A DNA stretch of 64,000 nucleotides from Alkalihalobacillus sp. CinArs1 (GTDB taxonomy: Bacteria; Bacillota; Bacilli; Bacillales; Guptibacillaceae). The notes beneath the pieces were generated by a model that did no database searches, was not told the origin of the DNA, and worked only from the letters and a program-made list of their open reading frames with translations. How positions within the stretch are numbered: position 1 is the first letter of the stretch; the number at the start of each line of letters is the position of its first letter. Of this stretch, positions 23,874 to 31,964 are shown one piece after another. Made by a program: the position numbers and the translations under genes. Location of the stretch: NCBI RefSeq assembly GCF_947387515.1, contig NZ_CANDOB010000005.1:83600-147599 (forward strand), written 5' to 3'.

Positions 23874-24116
23874 ATGTCCTATTATGATGTGTTCACAAAC
23901 AACATTGGAAAATGTGTAAAGATCCTCTGTTACGATGATTATGTTTATCATGGCTATATTGACCAAGTAGATGAAACACACGTTTACCTACGCCCTCTTG
24001 GTAGTAAGCAAAAAGAAGAAGAAGATACGAGCTACTTCTTTCTTGGAGCTGCCTTGATCTCAATTCCTTTTACAACGATCGAGGATATCTCTTTTAATCC
24101 GTTTCATTATTGGTAG
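23874..24116 (+). CDS. Hypothetical protein (80 aa)
   Basis: 80 residues beginning MSYYDVFTNNIGKCVKIL. A run of short beta strands (GKCVKILCYDDYVYHGYIDQVDETHVYLRPL), then a charged loop KQKEEEDT and a hydrophobic strand pair (FFLGAALISIPFTTIEDI), suggests a small beta-barrel resembling Sm-like folds, but no family is recognised. The start at 23874 is chosen because GAGGAG lies 5 bases upstream; the longer frame from 23820 has no ribosome binding site. It is a single gene ended by the shared hairpin at 24131-24152. Confidence 0.65.
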   Translation: MSYYDVFTNNIGKCVKILCYDDYVYHGYIDQVDETHVYLRPLGSKQKEEEDTSYFFLGAALISIPFTTIEDISFNPFHYW

Positions 24117-24127
24117 AGTGACATAAA

Positions 24128-24156
24128 AAAAACGCTCAGCGACTGAGCGTTTTAAC
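24128..24156. terminator. Bidirectional terminator between the 80-aa gene and the GNAT gene
   Basis: AACGCTCAG and CTGAGCGTT pair around a 3-base loop, with an A tract on the left and T tract on the right. It overlaps the stop codon of the minus-strand GNAT gene. Confidence 0.8.
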
Positions 24157-24700
24157 CGTTATCAGAAGTTTTCTCAAAAACCGCAAGCTGCAGATACTCC
24201 CCACTCGGCCCTTTTTCAGAGATTGTCTTTATCTTCGAAAAGCCACACTTTTCTAATAATGAGATCGAACGCTGATGATCTTTATTCGTATACGCCTCGA
24301 TTGTTTCGAGCCCCATCGTATGAAATCCATAATGAAGCACTTCTTCAAGAGCTTCTGCCATAAGTCCTTTTCCAGTATGAGCTGGATGTAACCCATAGCC
24401 TAGCTCTCCCTTTCGGTCATCTTCTGAAAGGTTCCATAAGGAAATCGTACCGATGATGCTATTCGTAGAAGCTTCTGTTATTGCCCAGATCACCCATTTA
24501 TTCTCATCAACACCTTTGTTCATCTTGTTGATATAGTGACGGCTGTCTTCAACGCTTTGGTGTTCAGGCATGTCCACGTATGGAAAATGTTGTTTCGTGC
24601 GATGGTACTCATAAATCCCATCGACATCGTTCATCGATAACTTTCTAAGACATAGACGGTCGGTATGTAATAGTGGAAACGGGTTAAAGTTATATGACAT
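24152..24700 (-). CDS. GNAT family N-acetyltransferase (RimJ/RimL type)
   Basis: 182 residues of the GNAT fold. The N-terminal LLHTDRLCLRKLSMNDVDGIYEYH is the usual start of RimJ/RimL-like proteins. The acetyl-CoA binding motif A is ELGYGLHPAHTGKGLMAEALEEVLHYGF, and the C-terminal EAYTNKDHQRSISLLEKCGFSKI is motif B. These proteins acetylate ribosomal protein N-termini, antibiotics or small amines; the substrate here is unknown. It is a single-gene unit. Confidence 0.88.
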   Translation of the reverse strand: MSYNFNPFPLLHTDRLCLRKLSMNDVDGIYEYHRTKQHFPYVDMPEHQSVEDSRHYINKMNKGVDENKWVIWAITEASTNSIIGTISLWNLSEDDRKGELGYGLHPAHTGKGLMAEALEEVLHYGFHTMGLETIEAYTNKDHQRSISLLEKCGFSKIKTISEKGPSGEYLQLAVFEKTSDNG

Positions 24701-24821
24701 AAACGCTTTCCTTCCTGTATGTAGTATTTCGCTTAATTTAGGCGATTACAATAGGTCTCTTGTCCAAGCACTCTCACGGTTTGTCCATATACTATTATAG
24801 ATAAACCAGGAGAGTGAGACC

Positions 24822-25001
24822 ATGCCTTGTATAATTAAAGGACCAGTTATCATTGAGAACAACAGTGGTACCGTTGTCCAATGCGCTCATACCATTTCCC
24901 CGATCTCTGCTAGTAAAACAGTCTCTGGCTCAGGCGGAGGCAACACGGGTTCATTTATGATTATAAATAACTTCATCAGTATTACTATTAAGTGTAAATA
25001 G
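24822..25001 (+). CDS. GerPF-like spore germination protein (59 aa)
   Basis: 59 residues: a strand MPCIIKGPVIIENNSGTV, then the family hallmark SASKTVSGSGGGNTGSF, then a hydrophobic C-terminal strand. The S-K-x-x-SGSGxGNTG motif is characteristic of GerPA/GerPF proteins, which sit in the inner spore coat and are needed for nutrient germinants to reach their receptors. GerPF of B. subtilis is slightly longer (about 70 residues), the difference being in the tail. Three cysteines (residues 3, 21 and 58) are unusual for the family. AGGAG is 10 bases upstream. CATATACTA at 24786-24794 resembles a SigK -10 box, which would fit late mother-cell expression. The gene stands alone and not in a gerP operon. 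Confidence 0.75.
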   Translation: MPCIIKGPVIIENNSGTVVQCAHTISPISASKTVSGSGGGNTGSFMIINNFISITIKCK

Positions 25002-25028
25002 CCTCATCTATATTTTATAACCTTAAAT

Positions 25029-25064
25029 CAGAGCTCCTCAATCGTGATACGGTTGGGGAGTTTT
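25029..25064 (+). terminator. Terminator of the gerPF-like gene
   Basis: CTCCTCAATCG and CGGTTGGGGAG pair with GT wobbles around a 5-base loop and are followed by TTTT. Confidence 0.75.
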
Positions 25065-25128
25065 ATCGTGAACCGATTGGCCCCGATATGAGATAATAAT
25101 AGGAGTACAAACATAACGAGGTGACATG

Positions 25129-25938
25129 ATGGAGAAGTTATTTTATGGAAACGATGAAAACCAGTTTGGAGAACTACGCATACCTGAAGGCGATGGCCCT
25201 CACCCGGTTGCGATCGTTATTCACGGAGGGTTTTGGCGAGAGCCATTCAAGTTAGATTTAATGACAAACGTTGCTGAAGCGTTGACCAAAAAAGGAATCG
25301 CAACTTGGAACATTGAATACCGCAGAGTATCAGAACGTGGTGAAGCATGGCCAGATACGTTAACAGATGTCGCGAAAGCAGCTGACCACCTCTATGCCCT
25401 TAAGGATAAACATGCGCTGGATCTAAGCAATGTTATCACGATTGGTCATTCTGCGGGAGGTCACCTTGCGACCTGGTTAGCTGCTAGGCATAAGATTAGA
25501 AGCGAAAGCCCGCTACATATGGACAAGCCCTTACCAATCGCCGGCGTCATCAGTCTTGCAGGTGTGACCGACCTCGAACTGATGCACGAAGTTCATGAAT
25601 ACCGCGATGAAACGTTATCACTCGAGCCGAACAATCCTACAGCTGACTTAATAGGAGGATCTCCGAAGGAATTCCCTGAACGATACAAAGATGCGTCTCC
25701 TATCGAACTGCTTCCTTTGGATATTCATCAAGTTCTCATCCACGGCTCACTAGATATTCATGTGCCAATCGGCATCAGCAGTCAGTATCATAGAGAAGCT
25801 CAGGAAGCAGGAGACTTCGTGAAATTGGTAGAACTACCTCAAGCAGAACATTTCATGCTGACAGATCCAACATCTCTAGCATGGGAAATGGTAATGGAAG
25901 AAGTTGAGCTATTGTATACAACGATTAAGGGAGGCTAA
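25129..25938 (+). CDS. Alpha/beta hydrolase (BD-FAE/arylformamidase-like esterase)
   Basis: 269 residues. The oxyanion motif is VIHGGFWREPF (HGGxW, as in kynurenine formamidase and BD-FAE esterases), the nucleophile elbow is GHSAGGH near residue 110, and a C-terminal Asp/His pair is likely (LIHGSLDIHVP and EHFMLTDP). Sequence EYRRVSERGEAWPDTLTDVAKAADHL is typical of this group. It is a cytoplasmic esterase of unknown substrate; no tryptophan catabolic genes are near, so formamidase activity is not supported. GAGGTGA gives better spacing to the ATG at 25129 than to the ATG at 25126. The next gene starts 3 bases after the stop. Confidence 0.82.
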   Translation: MEKLFYGNDENQFGELRIPEGDGPHPVAIVIHGGFWREPFKLDLMTNVAEALTKKGIATWNIEYRRVSERGEAWPDTLTDVAKAADHLYALKDKHALDLSNVITIGHSAGGHLATWLAARHKIRSESPLHMDKPLPIAGVISLAGVTDLELMHEVHEYRDETLSLEPNNPTADLIGGSPKEFPERYKDASPIELLPLDIHQVLIHGSLDIHVPIGISSQYHREAQEAGDFVKLVELPQAEHFMLTDPTSLAWEMVMEEVELLYTTIKGG

Positions 25939-25941
25939 AGA

Positions 25942-26268
25942 ATGTCTGAACCAACAGTTTCTATCGCACTCTATCGCCCTCATCCGGGTAAGGAAGAGGA
26001 TCTACAAAAGGTAGTGAAAGATCACTTACCAACATTACGAAGAGAAGGTCTCATTACAGAACAAACACCTCTTCACTTACAAGCAAACGATGGAACCATT
26101 TTAGAAATATTCCAATGGAAATCCATCGCTGCTAAAGATGAGGCTCATCAATCAGATGTCGTGATGGAAGTATGGGAAAAATTTATGGCTGTCGCAGAAA
26201 TGACCACCCTCTCTTCACTTGAGGAAGCGAATCAACCGTTCCCTAACTTCAAACCAATCACGTTTTGA
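25942..26268 (+). CDS. Dimeric alpha-beta barrel (ABM-like) protein
   Basis: 108 residues. The N-terminus VSIALYRPHPGKEEDLQKVVKDHLPTLRREGLI has the beta strand plus helix pattern of antibiotic-biosynthesis-monooxygenase-like ferredoxin folds, followed by ILEIFQWKSIAAKDEAHQSDVVMEVWEKFMAVAEM. Members are small enzymes or ligand-binding proteins that work as dimers; many have no known function. It is co-translated with the upstream hydrolase (3-base gap) and ends before the hairpin at 26266-26298. Confidence 0.65.
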   Translation: MSEPTVSIALYRPHPGKEEDLQKVVKDHLPTLRREGLITEQTPLHLQANDGTILEIFQWKSIAAKDEAHQSDVVMEVWEKFMAVAEMTTLSSLEEANQPFPNFKPITF

Positions 26269-26300
26269 AAAGGAAGCAGCACGCTACTTCCTTTTCAAAC
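26266..26300 (+). terminator. Terminator of the hydrolase/ABM pair
   Basis: TGAAAAGGAAG and CTTCCTTTTCA are perfect inverted repeats overlapping the stop codon. The 3' arm itself provides the T-rich part. A 15-bp palindromic site follows at once. Confidence 0.65.
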
Positions 26301-26311
26301 AAACGTTTGAT
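26297..26311. repeat. Palindromic site AACAAACGTTTGATT, copy 2
   Basis: Core CAAACGTTTG at 26300-26309 with the same flanks as copies 1 and 3. It lies about 40 bp upstream of the PAP2 gene start codon. Confidence 0.45.
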
Positions 26312-26348
26312 TAACTGTTAAAAGTGCTACATCATCCAGGAGGAACAC

Positions 26349-26981
26349 ATGAAAAGAAAACTTCTATATCCGGTCCTATTCATCAGCTTGATCAGCATCG
26401 GAATCATTCTAGCATTCATCGTCTCAAACAATCGCACTCCTGCAATCGATGAAGGTATTGCTAACATTTTTGCAAAATCACCAAGTACTACCGTTGAAAT
26501 CTTAGAAGCTGTCTCTCACATCGCCTCTAAACCTTTTATCGTGACACTATTAGTTTTATTTGTAATCGTGTTAGCGTTTAAAAAGAACATCCTAGGCTTG
26601 ATCACAGTAACCTTTGCTGTGGTCATCGGTAACTATTCTTATAAGTACGTTAAGGTCCTTATTCAAAGAGATCGCCCCACAGTGGAAGGTACCGTTGCGG
26701 AAGGATATAGCTTTCCGAGCGGACACGTAACGATGGGCGTCATCTTGTACGGATTAATCGTCTACTTCCTTTTTCAGTATGTGACGCGTTCAACATTCAA
26801 GAAAATCAGTTTGATCGTCGCACTCATTTTAGTCGTGGTCATCGGATTAAGCCGTCTGGTTACAGAAGAGCATTATTTTACTGATGTCATTGGTGGATAT
26901 TGTTTGGGAGGAGCGATCTTGGTTGCAGCTATGTATGGGTATGAGTATTTCAGGAATAGATTGAGTCGAAGTGTTACATAG
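26349..26981 (+). CDS. PAP2 family phosphatase (undecaprenyl pyrophosphatase/PgpB-like)
   Basis: 210 residues with five to six hydrophobic helices. All three phosphatase motifs are present: K102 to R109-P110 (KX6RP), FPSGH at about 122-126, and SRLVTEEHYFTD at about 173-184 (SRxxxxxHxxxD). The active site faces outward in this family. Members remove phosphate from undecaprenyl pyrophosphate or phosphatidylglycerol phosphate in envelope lipid recycling. Which lipid is used cannot be read. CCAGGAGG precedes the ATG. Palindromic site copy 2 lies in its promoter region. Confidence 0.88.
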   Translation: MKRKLLYPVLFISLISIGIILAFIVSNNRTPAIDEGIANIFAKSPSTTVEILEAVSHIASKPFIVTLLVLFVIVLAFKKNILGLITVTFAVVIGNYSYKYVKVLIQRDRPTVEGTVAEGYSFPSGHVTMGVILYGLIVYFLFQYVTRSTFKKISLIVALILVVVIGLSRLVTEEHYFTDVIGGYCLGGAILVAAMYGYEYFRNRLSRSVT

Positions 26982-26996
26982 AAATGTGATAAACAT

Positions 26997-27026
26997 AAAA
27001 GAGCACCTGTCATACAGATGCTCTTT
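26997..27026. terminator. Terminator between the PAP2 and rlmCD genes
   Basis: AAAGAGCACCTG and CAGATGCTCTTT pair with one mismatch around TCATA. It can serve both convergent genes. Confidence 0.75.
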
Positions 27027-27040
27027 CACATTATAGAAGT

Positions 27041-28411
27041 CTATTTTAATTCTAAGGAAGCTACACACTCCACGTGCGTCGTGTGAGGAAACATATCGAC
27101 AGGCTGAACTTCCTTCGTCTCATACCCGCCATCTTCAAGAATTCTAAGGTCTCTTGCTAACGTAGCAGGGTTACACGAAACGTAAACGACTTTCTTTGGC
27201 TTCATTTCAAGAATAGTCTCTAAAAGAGACTCATCGCAGCCTTTACGAGGTGGATCCACGACGAAAACATCCGGTTCAATGCCCTGCTTTTTCCACATCG
27301 GTAAGATGGTTTCAGCTTCGCCTACTTCAAATTCTGCGTTCGTAATGCCGTTCAGTTCGGCGTTTCGCTTCGCATCTTCAATCGCTTCAGGCACGATCTC
27401 TACCCCGTACACTTTTTTTGCTTTTTGAGCTAAGAATAGGGAGATCGTTCCGATGCCACAATACGCATCGATGACCGTTTCTTCTCCAGTTAACCCTGCA
27501 TACTGCAACGCTTGATCATAAAGTACCTTCGTTTGGTCAGGATTCACCTGATAAAACGAGCGCGCGGAAATCGCAAACTTAATATCACCGATCGTATCGT
27601 AAATGTAATCAGTTCCCCAAAGAACCCGTGTTTCGTCACCAAAGACGACGTTTGTACGCTTTGGATTAATATTTTGAACGATTGATTTCACGCCAGGGAC
27701 TTGTTTCGTAATATCACGAATGATGTTCTTGCGGTTTGGTAAATCTTTTTGCTTTGTAACGAGAACAACCATGACGTCCTTCGTTTGTTTACCATACTTT
27801 GCAACAACGTGTCGTAATGTCCCACGGTGCGTGCGCTCATCGTATGCCCGTATGCCATATTTTTCAGCAATTCCCTTGACCACTTTTAGTACATGATCAT
27901 TTTCTTGCTCTTGAATCAGACACTGATCCATGTCGATGATTTTGTGGCTGCGCTGCTGATAGAAACCGGCAACGATCTTGCCCTCTTCTTCCCCAACAGG
28001 GACTTGCGCTTTGTTTCGGTAACGCCACGGATCCTCCATTCCGAGTACATCATGAATAGGAACGTCGATTTTTCCGATACGCTCCATGACGTCCTTTACT
28101 TGTTTATGTTTAAACTTCAATTGACTATCATACGTAATATGCTGAGTTTGACATCCTCCACACTTATAAAAAATCGGACACGGCGGCGTGTTTCGTTCTT
28201 CACTTTCTTCTATTACATCGAGAATCTTACCGAATCCGTAGCCTTTCTTCGTTTTGACTACTTTCACTCTAGCTTTTTCTCCTGGGATGCCATAAGGAAC
28301 AAAGAGCGTATAGCCTTCTACTTTAGCAACACCAGCGCCATCATGGGAAAGATCCTTAAACTCAACTTCGACTATGTCGTTTTTTGTTACGGGTGTTTCC
28401 TGGATACTCAT
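27041..28411 (-). CDS. rlmCD: 23S rRNA (uracil-C5)-methyltransferase RlmCD (YefA)
   Basis: 456 residues. An N-terminal TRAM domain (about 8-66) is followed by the cysteine cluster [14 protein letters not shown] typical of RumA-type enzymes. The SAM-binding fold has [17 protein letters not shown], the motif [17 protein letters not shown], and the catalytic nucleophile cysteine in [14 protein letters not shown] near the C-terminus. B. subtilis RlmCD methylates U747 and U1939 of 23S rRNA. As in B. subtilis (yefA), it lies next to dagK and the gat genes. A good ribosome binding site (AAAAGGA) precedes the ATG. Confidence 0.92.
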   Translation of the reverse strand: MSIQETPVTKNDIVEVEFKDLSHDGAGVAKVEGYTLFVPYGIPGEKARVKVVKTKKGYGFGKILDVIEESEERNTPPCPIFYKCGGCQTQHITYDSQLKFKHKQVKDVMERIGKIDVPIHDVLGMEDPWRYRNKAQVPVGEEEGKIVAGFYQQRSHKIIDMDQCLIQEQENDHVLKVVKGIAEKYGIRAYDERTHRGTLRHVVAKYGKQTKDVMVVLVTKQKDLPNRKNIIRDITKQVPGVKSIVQNINPKRTNVVFGDETRVLWGTDYIYDTIGDIKFAISARSFYQVNPDQTKVLYDQALQYAGLTGEETVIDAYCGIGTISLFLAQKAKKVYGVEIVPEAIEDAKRNAELNGITNAEFEVGEAETILPMWKKQGIEPDVFVVDPPRKGCDESLLETILEMKPKKVVYVSCNPATLARDLRILEDGGYETKEVQPVDMFPHTTHVECVASLELK

Positions 28412-28498
28412 ATTTTCAGTCCTTTTCCGTTCAATGTCATGTACAAAAATTGTACCACAGTGTGAATCGATATAGAAATTGGGTAGTTTTGCACCAAG

Positions 28499-28527
28499 TA
28501 AAAAAGCCAGAGATCAACTCTCTGACT
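28499..28527 (-). terminator. Terminator of dagK
   Basis: On the minus strand GTCAGAGAG and CTCTGGC pair and are followed by TTTTTT. The 5' arm overlaps the last codons of dagK. Confidence 0.75.
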
Positions 28528-29473
28528 TCTCCTCCTCAGGTAAGGTGTTTCTCATCGCTTCTTCATCTGTCGAATGTTTCTTATTCGTTTTTGATGGGAC
28601 GATCATCGTGATATGGCGATAGAGATTTGTAAACTCTGCAGGTAGAGGCCCACCATACTCACCATCAAGATTAAGCTGCATTTTATCAACGGCTTCTACT
28701 TTAATACGGCTCGCTTTTTTATAAACGACGTTTGGATCATTGATATGATCCCCTCGTAGTGCACTGCTCGCGATTCTAATAAACTCTGCGATATTGGTTT
28801 TCTTCAAAATCATTAGATCGAATAGGCCGTCATTGAGAGACGCATGCGGCGCTAGCTTCTCAAAACCGCCGATCGAGTTCGAGTTCGATACGAGGAATAG
28901 CATGATTTCATCTTCGAATAGTTTTCCGTCATACTCGATTCTAGTCTTTGTCGGACGGATCGATGGAAGCATCTCGATACCCTTCATATAATAAGCAAGC
29001 TGACCTAGCATCGTTTTCAGCTTACTAGGCACTTCATATGTTAATTCCGTTAGACGTCCACCACCGGCAATATTAATGAAATAATGATCGTTTACGCGAC
29101 CGATATCGATCGGCATTTCAAGACCTTCGCATAGCACATCCATCGCACCTTCAACCGTCCTAGGTACTCCGATCGCACGAGCAAAGTCATTCGTTGTCCC
29201 AACAGGAATAATACCGAGTTTCGGCCTGTACGGCTGCTCAGCAATGCCATTGATCACTTCATAAATCGTTCCATCACCACCAGCTGCGATGACAAGGTCA
29301 AACCTTCTTTCAACTGCGATACGAGCCGCTTTCGTCGCGTCTCCCTCACAAGTCGTCGCATGTGCAGATGTTTCATATCCGTTTATTTCAAGACGTTCTA
29401 GTATATATGGTAACGAACGCTTCACCTGTTCTCTTCCGGACGTGGGATTATAGATCAGTCTAGCACGTTTCAT
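28514..29473 (-). CDS. dagK: Diacylglycerol kinase (DagK/DgkB)
   Basis: 319 residues, the usual length. The catalytic lipid-kinase domain has RARLIYNPTSGRE at the N-terminus, the nucleotide motif AAGGDGTI at residues 64-70, and GIIPVGTTNDFARAIGVP. The C-terminal domain carries DGLFDLMILKKTNIAEF. DgkB phosphorylates diacylglycerol from lipoteichoic acid synthesis back to phosphatidic acid and is essential in B. subtilis. The position next to rlmCD and gatB is conserved. A -10-like TATAAT lies upstream near 29516. The gene sits right downstream of an array of 120-bp repeats. Confidence 0.92.
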   Translation of the reverse strand: MKRARLIYNPTSGREQVKRSLPYILERLEINGYETSAHATTCEGDATKAARIAVERRFDLVIAAGGDGTIYEVINGIAEQPYRPKLGIIPVGTTNDFARAIGVPRTVEGAMDVLCEGLEMPIDIGRVNDHYFINIAGGGRLTELTYEVPSKLKTMLGQLAYYMKGIEMLPSIRPTKTRIEYDGKLFEDEIMLFLVSNSNSIGGFEKLAPHASLNDGLFDLMILKKTNIAEFIRIASSALRGDHINDPNVVYKKASRIKVEAVDKMQLNLDGEYGGPLPAEFTNLYRHITMIVPSKTNKKHSTDEEAMRNTLPEEEKSES

Positions 29474-29692
29474 CCTTCATCATCCTATCTTCTATATCTC
29501 TATTCTATGCTACCATTATAACCCAATAGTAGTCTCTTTTATCTTATTTGAAAAGCCTTAACCGCTCGACAAATTCGAACGAAAAGACTAATAAAAAATG
29601 TTTAACAAACAAAAAACGCCCACATCACCGTGACCGTCTCAACCCGATTAACCTCAGATATGATTATATTCGTTTAAGGTGGAAAAAGCAAT

Positions 29693-30473
29693 GAAAAGCG
29701 GAAGTAGCCGTTTAGGTCCGACAAGCGCTGGAGCCTTTCAATTTGAACACGCTTTTTGTGTTCGGATTGAAAGGTGAAGCGATCGAGGACCTGGCTACTG
29801 CAGCTGGACAATGAAAAGCGGAGATGGGCGATTAGACCCGACAAGCGCTGGAGCGCTTTCCCATGAACACGATTTTTAACACGATTTTTGTGTTCTTGGG
29901 AAAGAGCGAAGCGATCGAGGGTCTGCCCATCACAGCTAGACATCGAAAAGCGGAGGTGGCCCGTTTAAATCCGCAGGACGTTGGAGCCCGTGAGGATGAG
30001 ACGCTTTCTGTCTCAACCGAAGGGGCGAAACGACCGGAGGATTTGGCCACCGCAGCTAGACAATGAAAAGCGGAGGTGGGCGATTTGAAACGGAGGTATT
30101 GGAACTCTTGAACTTGAACACGATTTTTGTGTTCTGTTGAAAGAGTGAAATATCGCAGTTTCTGCCCACCGCAGCTGGACATGTGAAAAGCGGAAGTAGA
30201 CGTTTAGGTCCGACAAGCGCTGGAGCCTTTCAATTTGAACACGCTTTTTGTGTTCGGATTGAAAGGTGAAGCGATCGAGGACCTGGCTACTGCAGCTGGA
30301 CAATGAAAAGCGGAGACGAGCGTTTAGAAACGGAGATATTGGAACTCTTGAAATAGAACACGCTTTTTGTGTTCTGTTGAAAGAGTGAAATATCGCAGTT
30401 TCTGCGAGTCGCAGCTGGACATCGAAAAGCGGAGATGGGCGATTAGACCCGACAAGCGCTGGAGCCTTTCAAA
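29693..30473. repeat. Array 1 of structured approximately 120-bp repeats (six full units and one truncated unit)
   Basis: Units begin with GAAAAGCGGA at 29693, 29813, 29945, 30065, 30185, 30305 and 30424, and full units end in AGCTGGACA or AGCTAGACA. The pitch is 120 bp apart from one 132-bp unit (29813-29942), which carries a 12-bp internal duplication. Each full unit can fold into one long hairpin with four successive helices. The arms differ from unit to unit but usually remain complementary. The last unit is cut off at the gatB terminator. The only reading frames here follow the repeats and look accidental. Together with 29474-29692 (AT-rich, dagK promoter side), this fills the interval between dagK and gatB. 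Confidence 0.85.
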
Positions 30474-30500
30474 TAAAAAAAACCCTCCAATCAAGGAGGG
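30474..30500 (-). terminator. Terminator of the gatCAB operon
   Basis: On the minus strand CCCTCC and GGAGGG pair around TTGATT, followed by eight T. It lies 14 bases after the gatB stop and abuts the truncated repeat unit. Confidence 0.88.
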
Positions 30501-30514
30501 CTTTCGAAATCAAT

Positions 30515-31948
30515 CTATCGCTTATCCATTTCTTCAACAATTAACTTATTAACCATTGGAGGATTCGCTTTACCTTTTGTTGCTTTCATCACTTGTCCAA
30601 CTAGGAAACCAAGCGCACGGTCTTTACCATTCTTGTAGTCTTCGATCGATTGCTCGTTCTCATCAAGAATACCAGTAACGATTCCGCGTAGCTCGCCTTC
30701 GTCAGAAATCTGAACGAGGCCTTTGTCCTTAACGATCTGTTCAGGATCGCCACCTTTTTCAATAAGATCTTTGAAGACTTTCTTCGCGATCTTAGATGAA
30801 ATGGTACCTTTTTCGATCAATGCAATCAGCTTGCCAAGACCTTCTGGTGTAAGAGCCACTTCGTCAATTTCTTTATAGTTCGCGTTCAAGTAGGCAGACA
30901 CTTCACCCATCAACCAGTTAGAAGCCTGTTTTGGATCTGCGCCTTGTTCGATTGCGACTTCAAAGAAATCGGACATCTTCTTAGACTGAGTAAGAACCTT
31001 CGCATCGTACTCAGGAAGATCGTACTTGTTCACATAGCGCTCACGGCGTGCATCCGGTAGTTCAGGGATATCCGCACGAACGCGGTCCATCCAAGCCTTG
31101 TCGATTGAAAGACGAACAAGGTCTGGTTCAGGGAAATAACGATAGTCGTCAGACCCTTCCTTCACACGCATCAAGATTGTTTTCTTACCTGCTTCATCGT
31201 AACGGCGTGTTTCTTGTCCGATTACGTTTCCAGCAAGTAGTTCTTTCTCCTGACGTACTTCTTCGTACTGAAGACCTTTTTGAACGTTAGCGAATGAGTT
31301 CAAGTTCTTAAGCTCTGTCTTCGTTCCAAACTCTTCTTGTCCGTATGGACGAAGTGACAAGTTTGCATCACAACGAAGTGAGCCTTCTTCCATCTTACAA
31401 TCAGATACTTCTGTGTATTGAAGAATAGACTTCAACTTCTCGAGATAAGCATACGCTTCTTCAGGTGTACGGATATCTGGCTCAGATACGATCTCAACAA
31501 GAGGTGTACCTTGACGGTTAAAGTCAACGAGAGAATGATTTTCTCCATCAACGTGAGTCAGTTTACCTGCATCCTCCTCTAGGTGAAGACGCGTAATCCC
31601 AATTCGCTTTGTCTTCCCGTCCACTTCAATATCGATCCAGCCATTTTCACCGATCGGCTTATCATATTGAGAGATCTGATACGCTTTTGGGTTATCAGGG
31701 TAAAAGTAGTTTTTACGGTCAAATTTCGTGTCTTCTGCAATCTCACAGTTTAGTGCCATAGCAGCACGCATTGCGAAATCAACAGCCTGTTCGTTCATGA
31801 CAGGCAGAACACCAGGGTGTCCTAGACAAATCGGGCACACGTTCGTGTTAGGAGGCGCACCGAAATTCGTTGAACAGTTACAGAAAATCTTCGTGTTTGT
31901 CTTTAGTTCCGAGTGAACTTCAAGACCGATGATTGTTTCAAAATTCAT
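30515..31948 (-). CDS. gatB: Aspartyl/glutamyl-tRNA(Asn/Gln) amidotransferase subunit B
   Basis: 477 residues. It starts [21 protein letters not shown], the family signature, with the zinc-site cysteines in [24 protein letters not shown]. The kinase-like core motif is [17 protein letters not shown], and the C-terminal YqeY-like tail domain ends the protein. GatB binds the mischarged tRNA and activates it with ATP, while ammonia comes from GatA through an internal channel. It is the last gene of gatCAB, 16 bases after gatA. Confidence 0.96.
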   Translation of the reverse strand: MNFETIIGLEVHSELKTNTKIFCNCSTNFGAPPNTNVCPICLGHPGVLPVMNEQAVDFAMRAAMALNCEIAEDTKFDRKNYFYPDNPKAYQISQYDKPIGENGWIDIEVDGKTKRIGITRLHLEEDAGKLTHVDGENHSLVDFNRQGTPLVEIVSEPDIRTPEEAYAYLEKLKSILQYTEVSDCKMEEGSLRCDANLSLRPYGQEEFGTKTELKNLNSFANVQKGLQYEEVRQEKELLAGNVIGQETRRYDEAGKKTILMRVKEGSDDYRYFPEPDLVRLSIDKAWMDRVRADIPELPDARRERYVNKYDLPEYDAKVLTQSKKMSDFFEVAIEQGADPKQASNWLMGEVSAYLNANYKEIDEVALTPEGLGKLIALIEKGTISSKIAKKVFKDLIEKGGDPEQIVKDKGLVQISDEGELRGIVTGILDENEQSIEDYKNGKDRALGFLVGQVMKATKGKANPPMVNKLIVEEMDKR

Positions 31949-31964
31949 TTTCAGTCGTCACCCC

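Noticed and set aside
29674..30303. Several minus-strand and plus-strand reading frames of 60-116 codons
   Set aside because: They lie in the 120-bp repeat array and follow its periodicity. They have no ribosome binding sites, and substitutions between units follow the hairpin arms rather than codon positions.
29693..30473. CRISPR array
   Set aside because: The units are 120 bp, contiguous and internally self-complementary, with no short repeats separated by unique spacers, and no cas genes are present.
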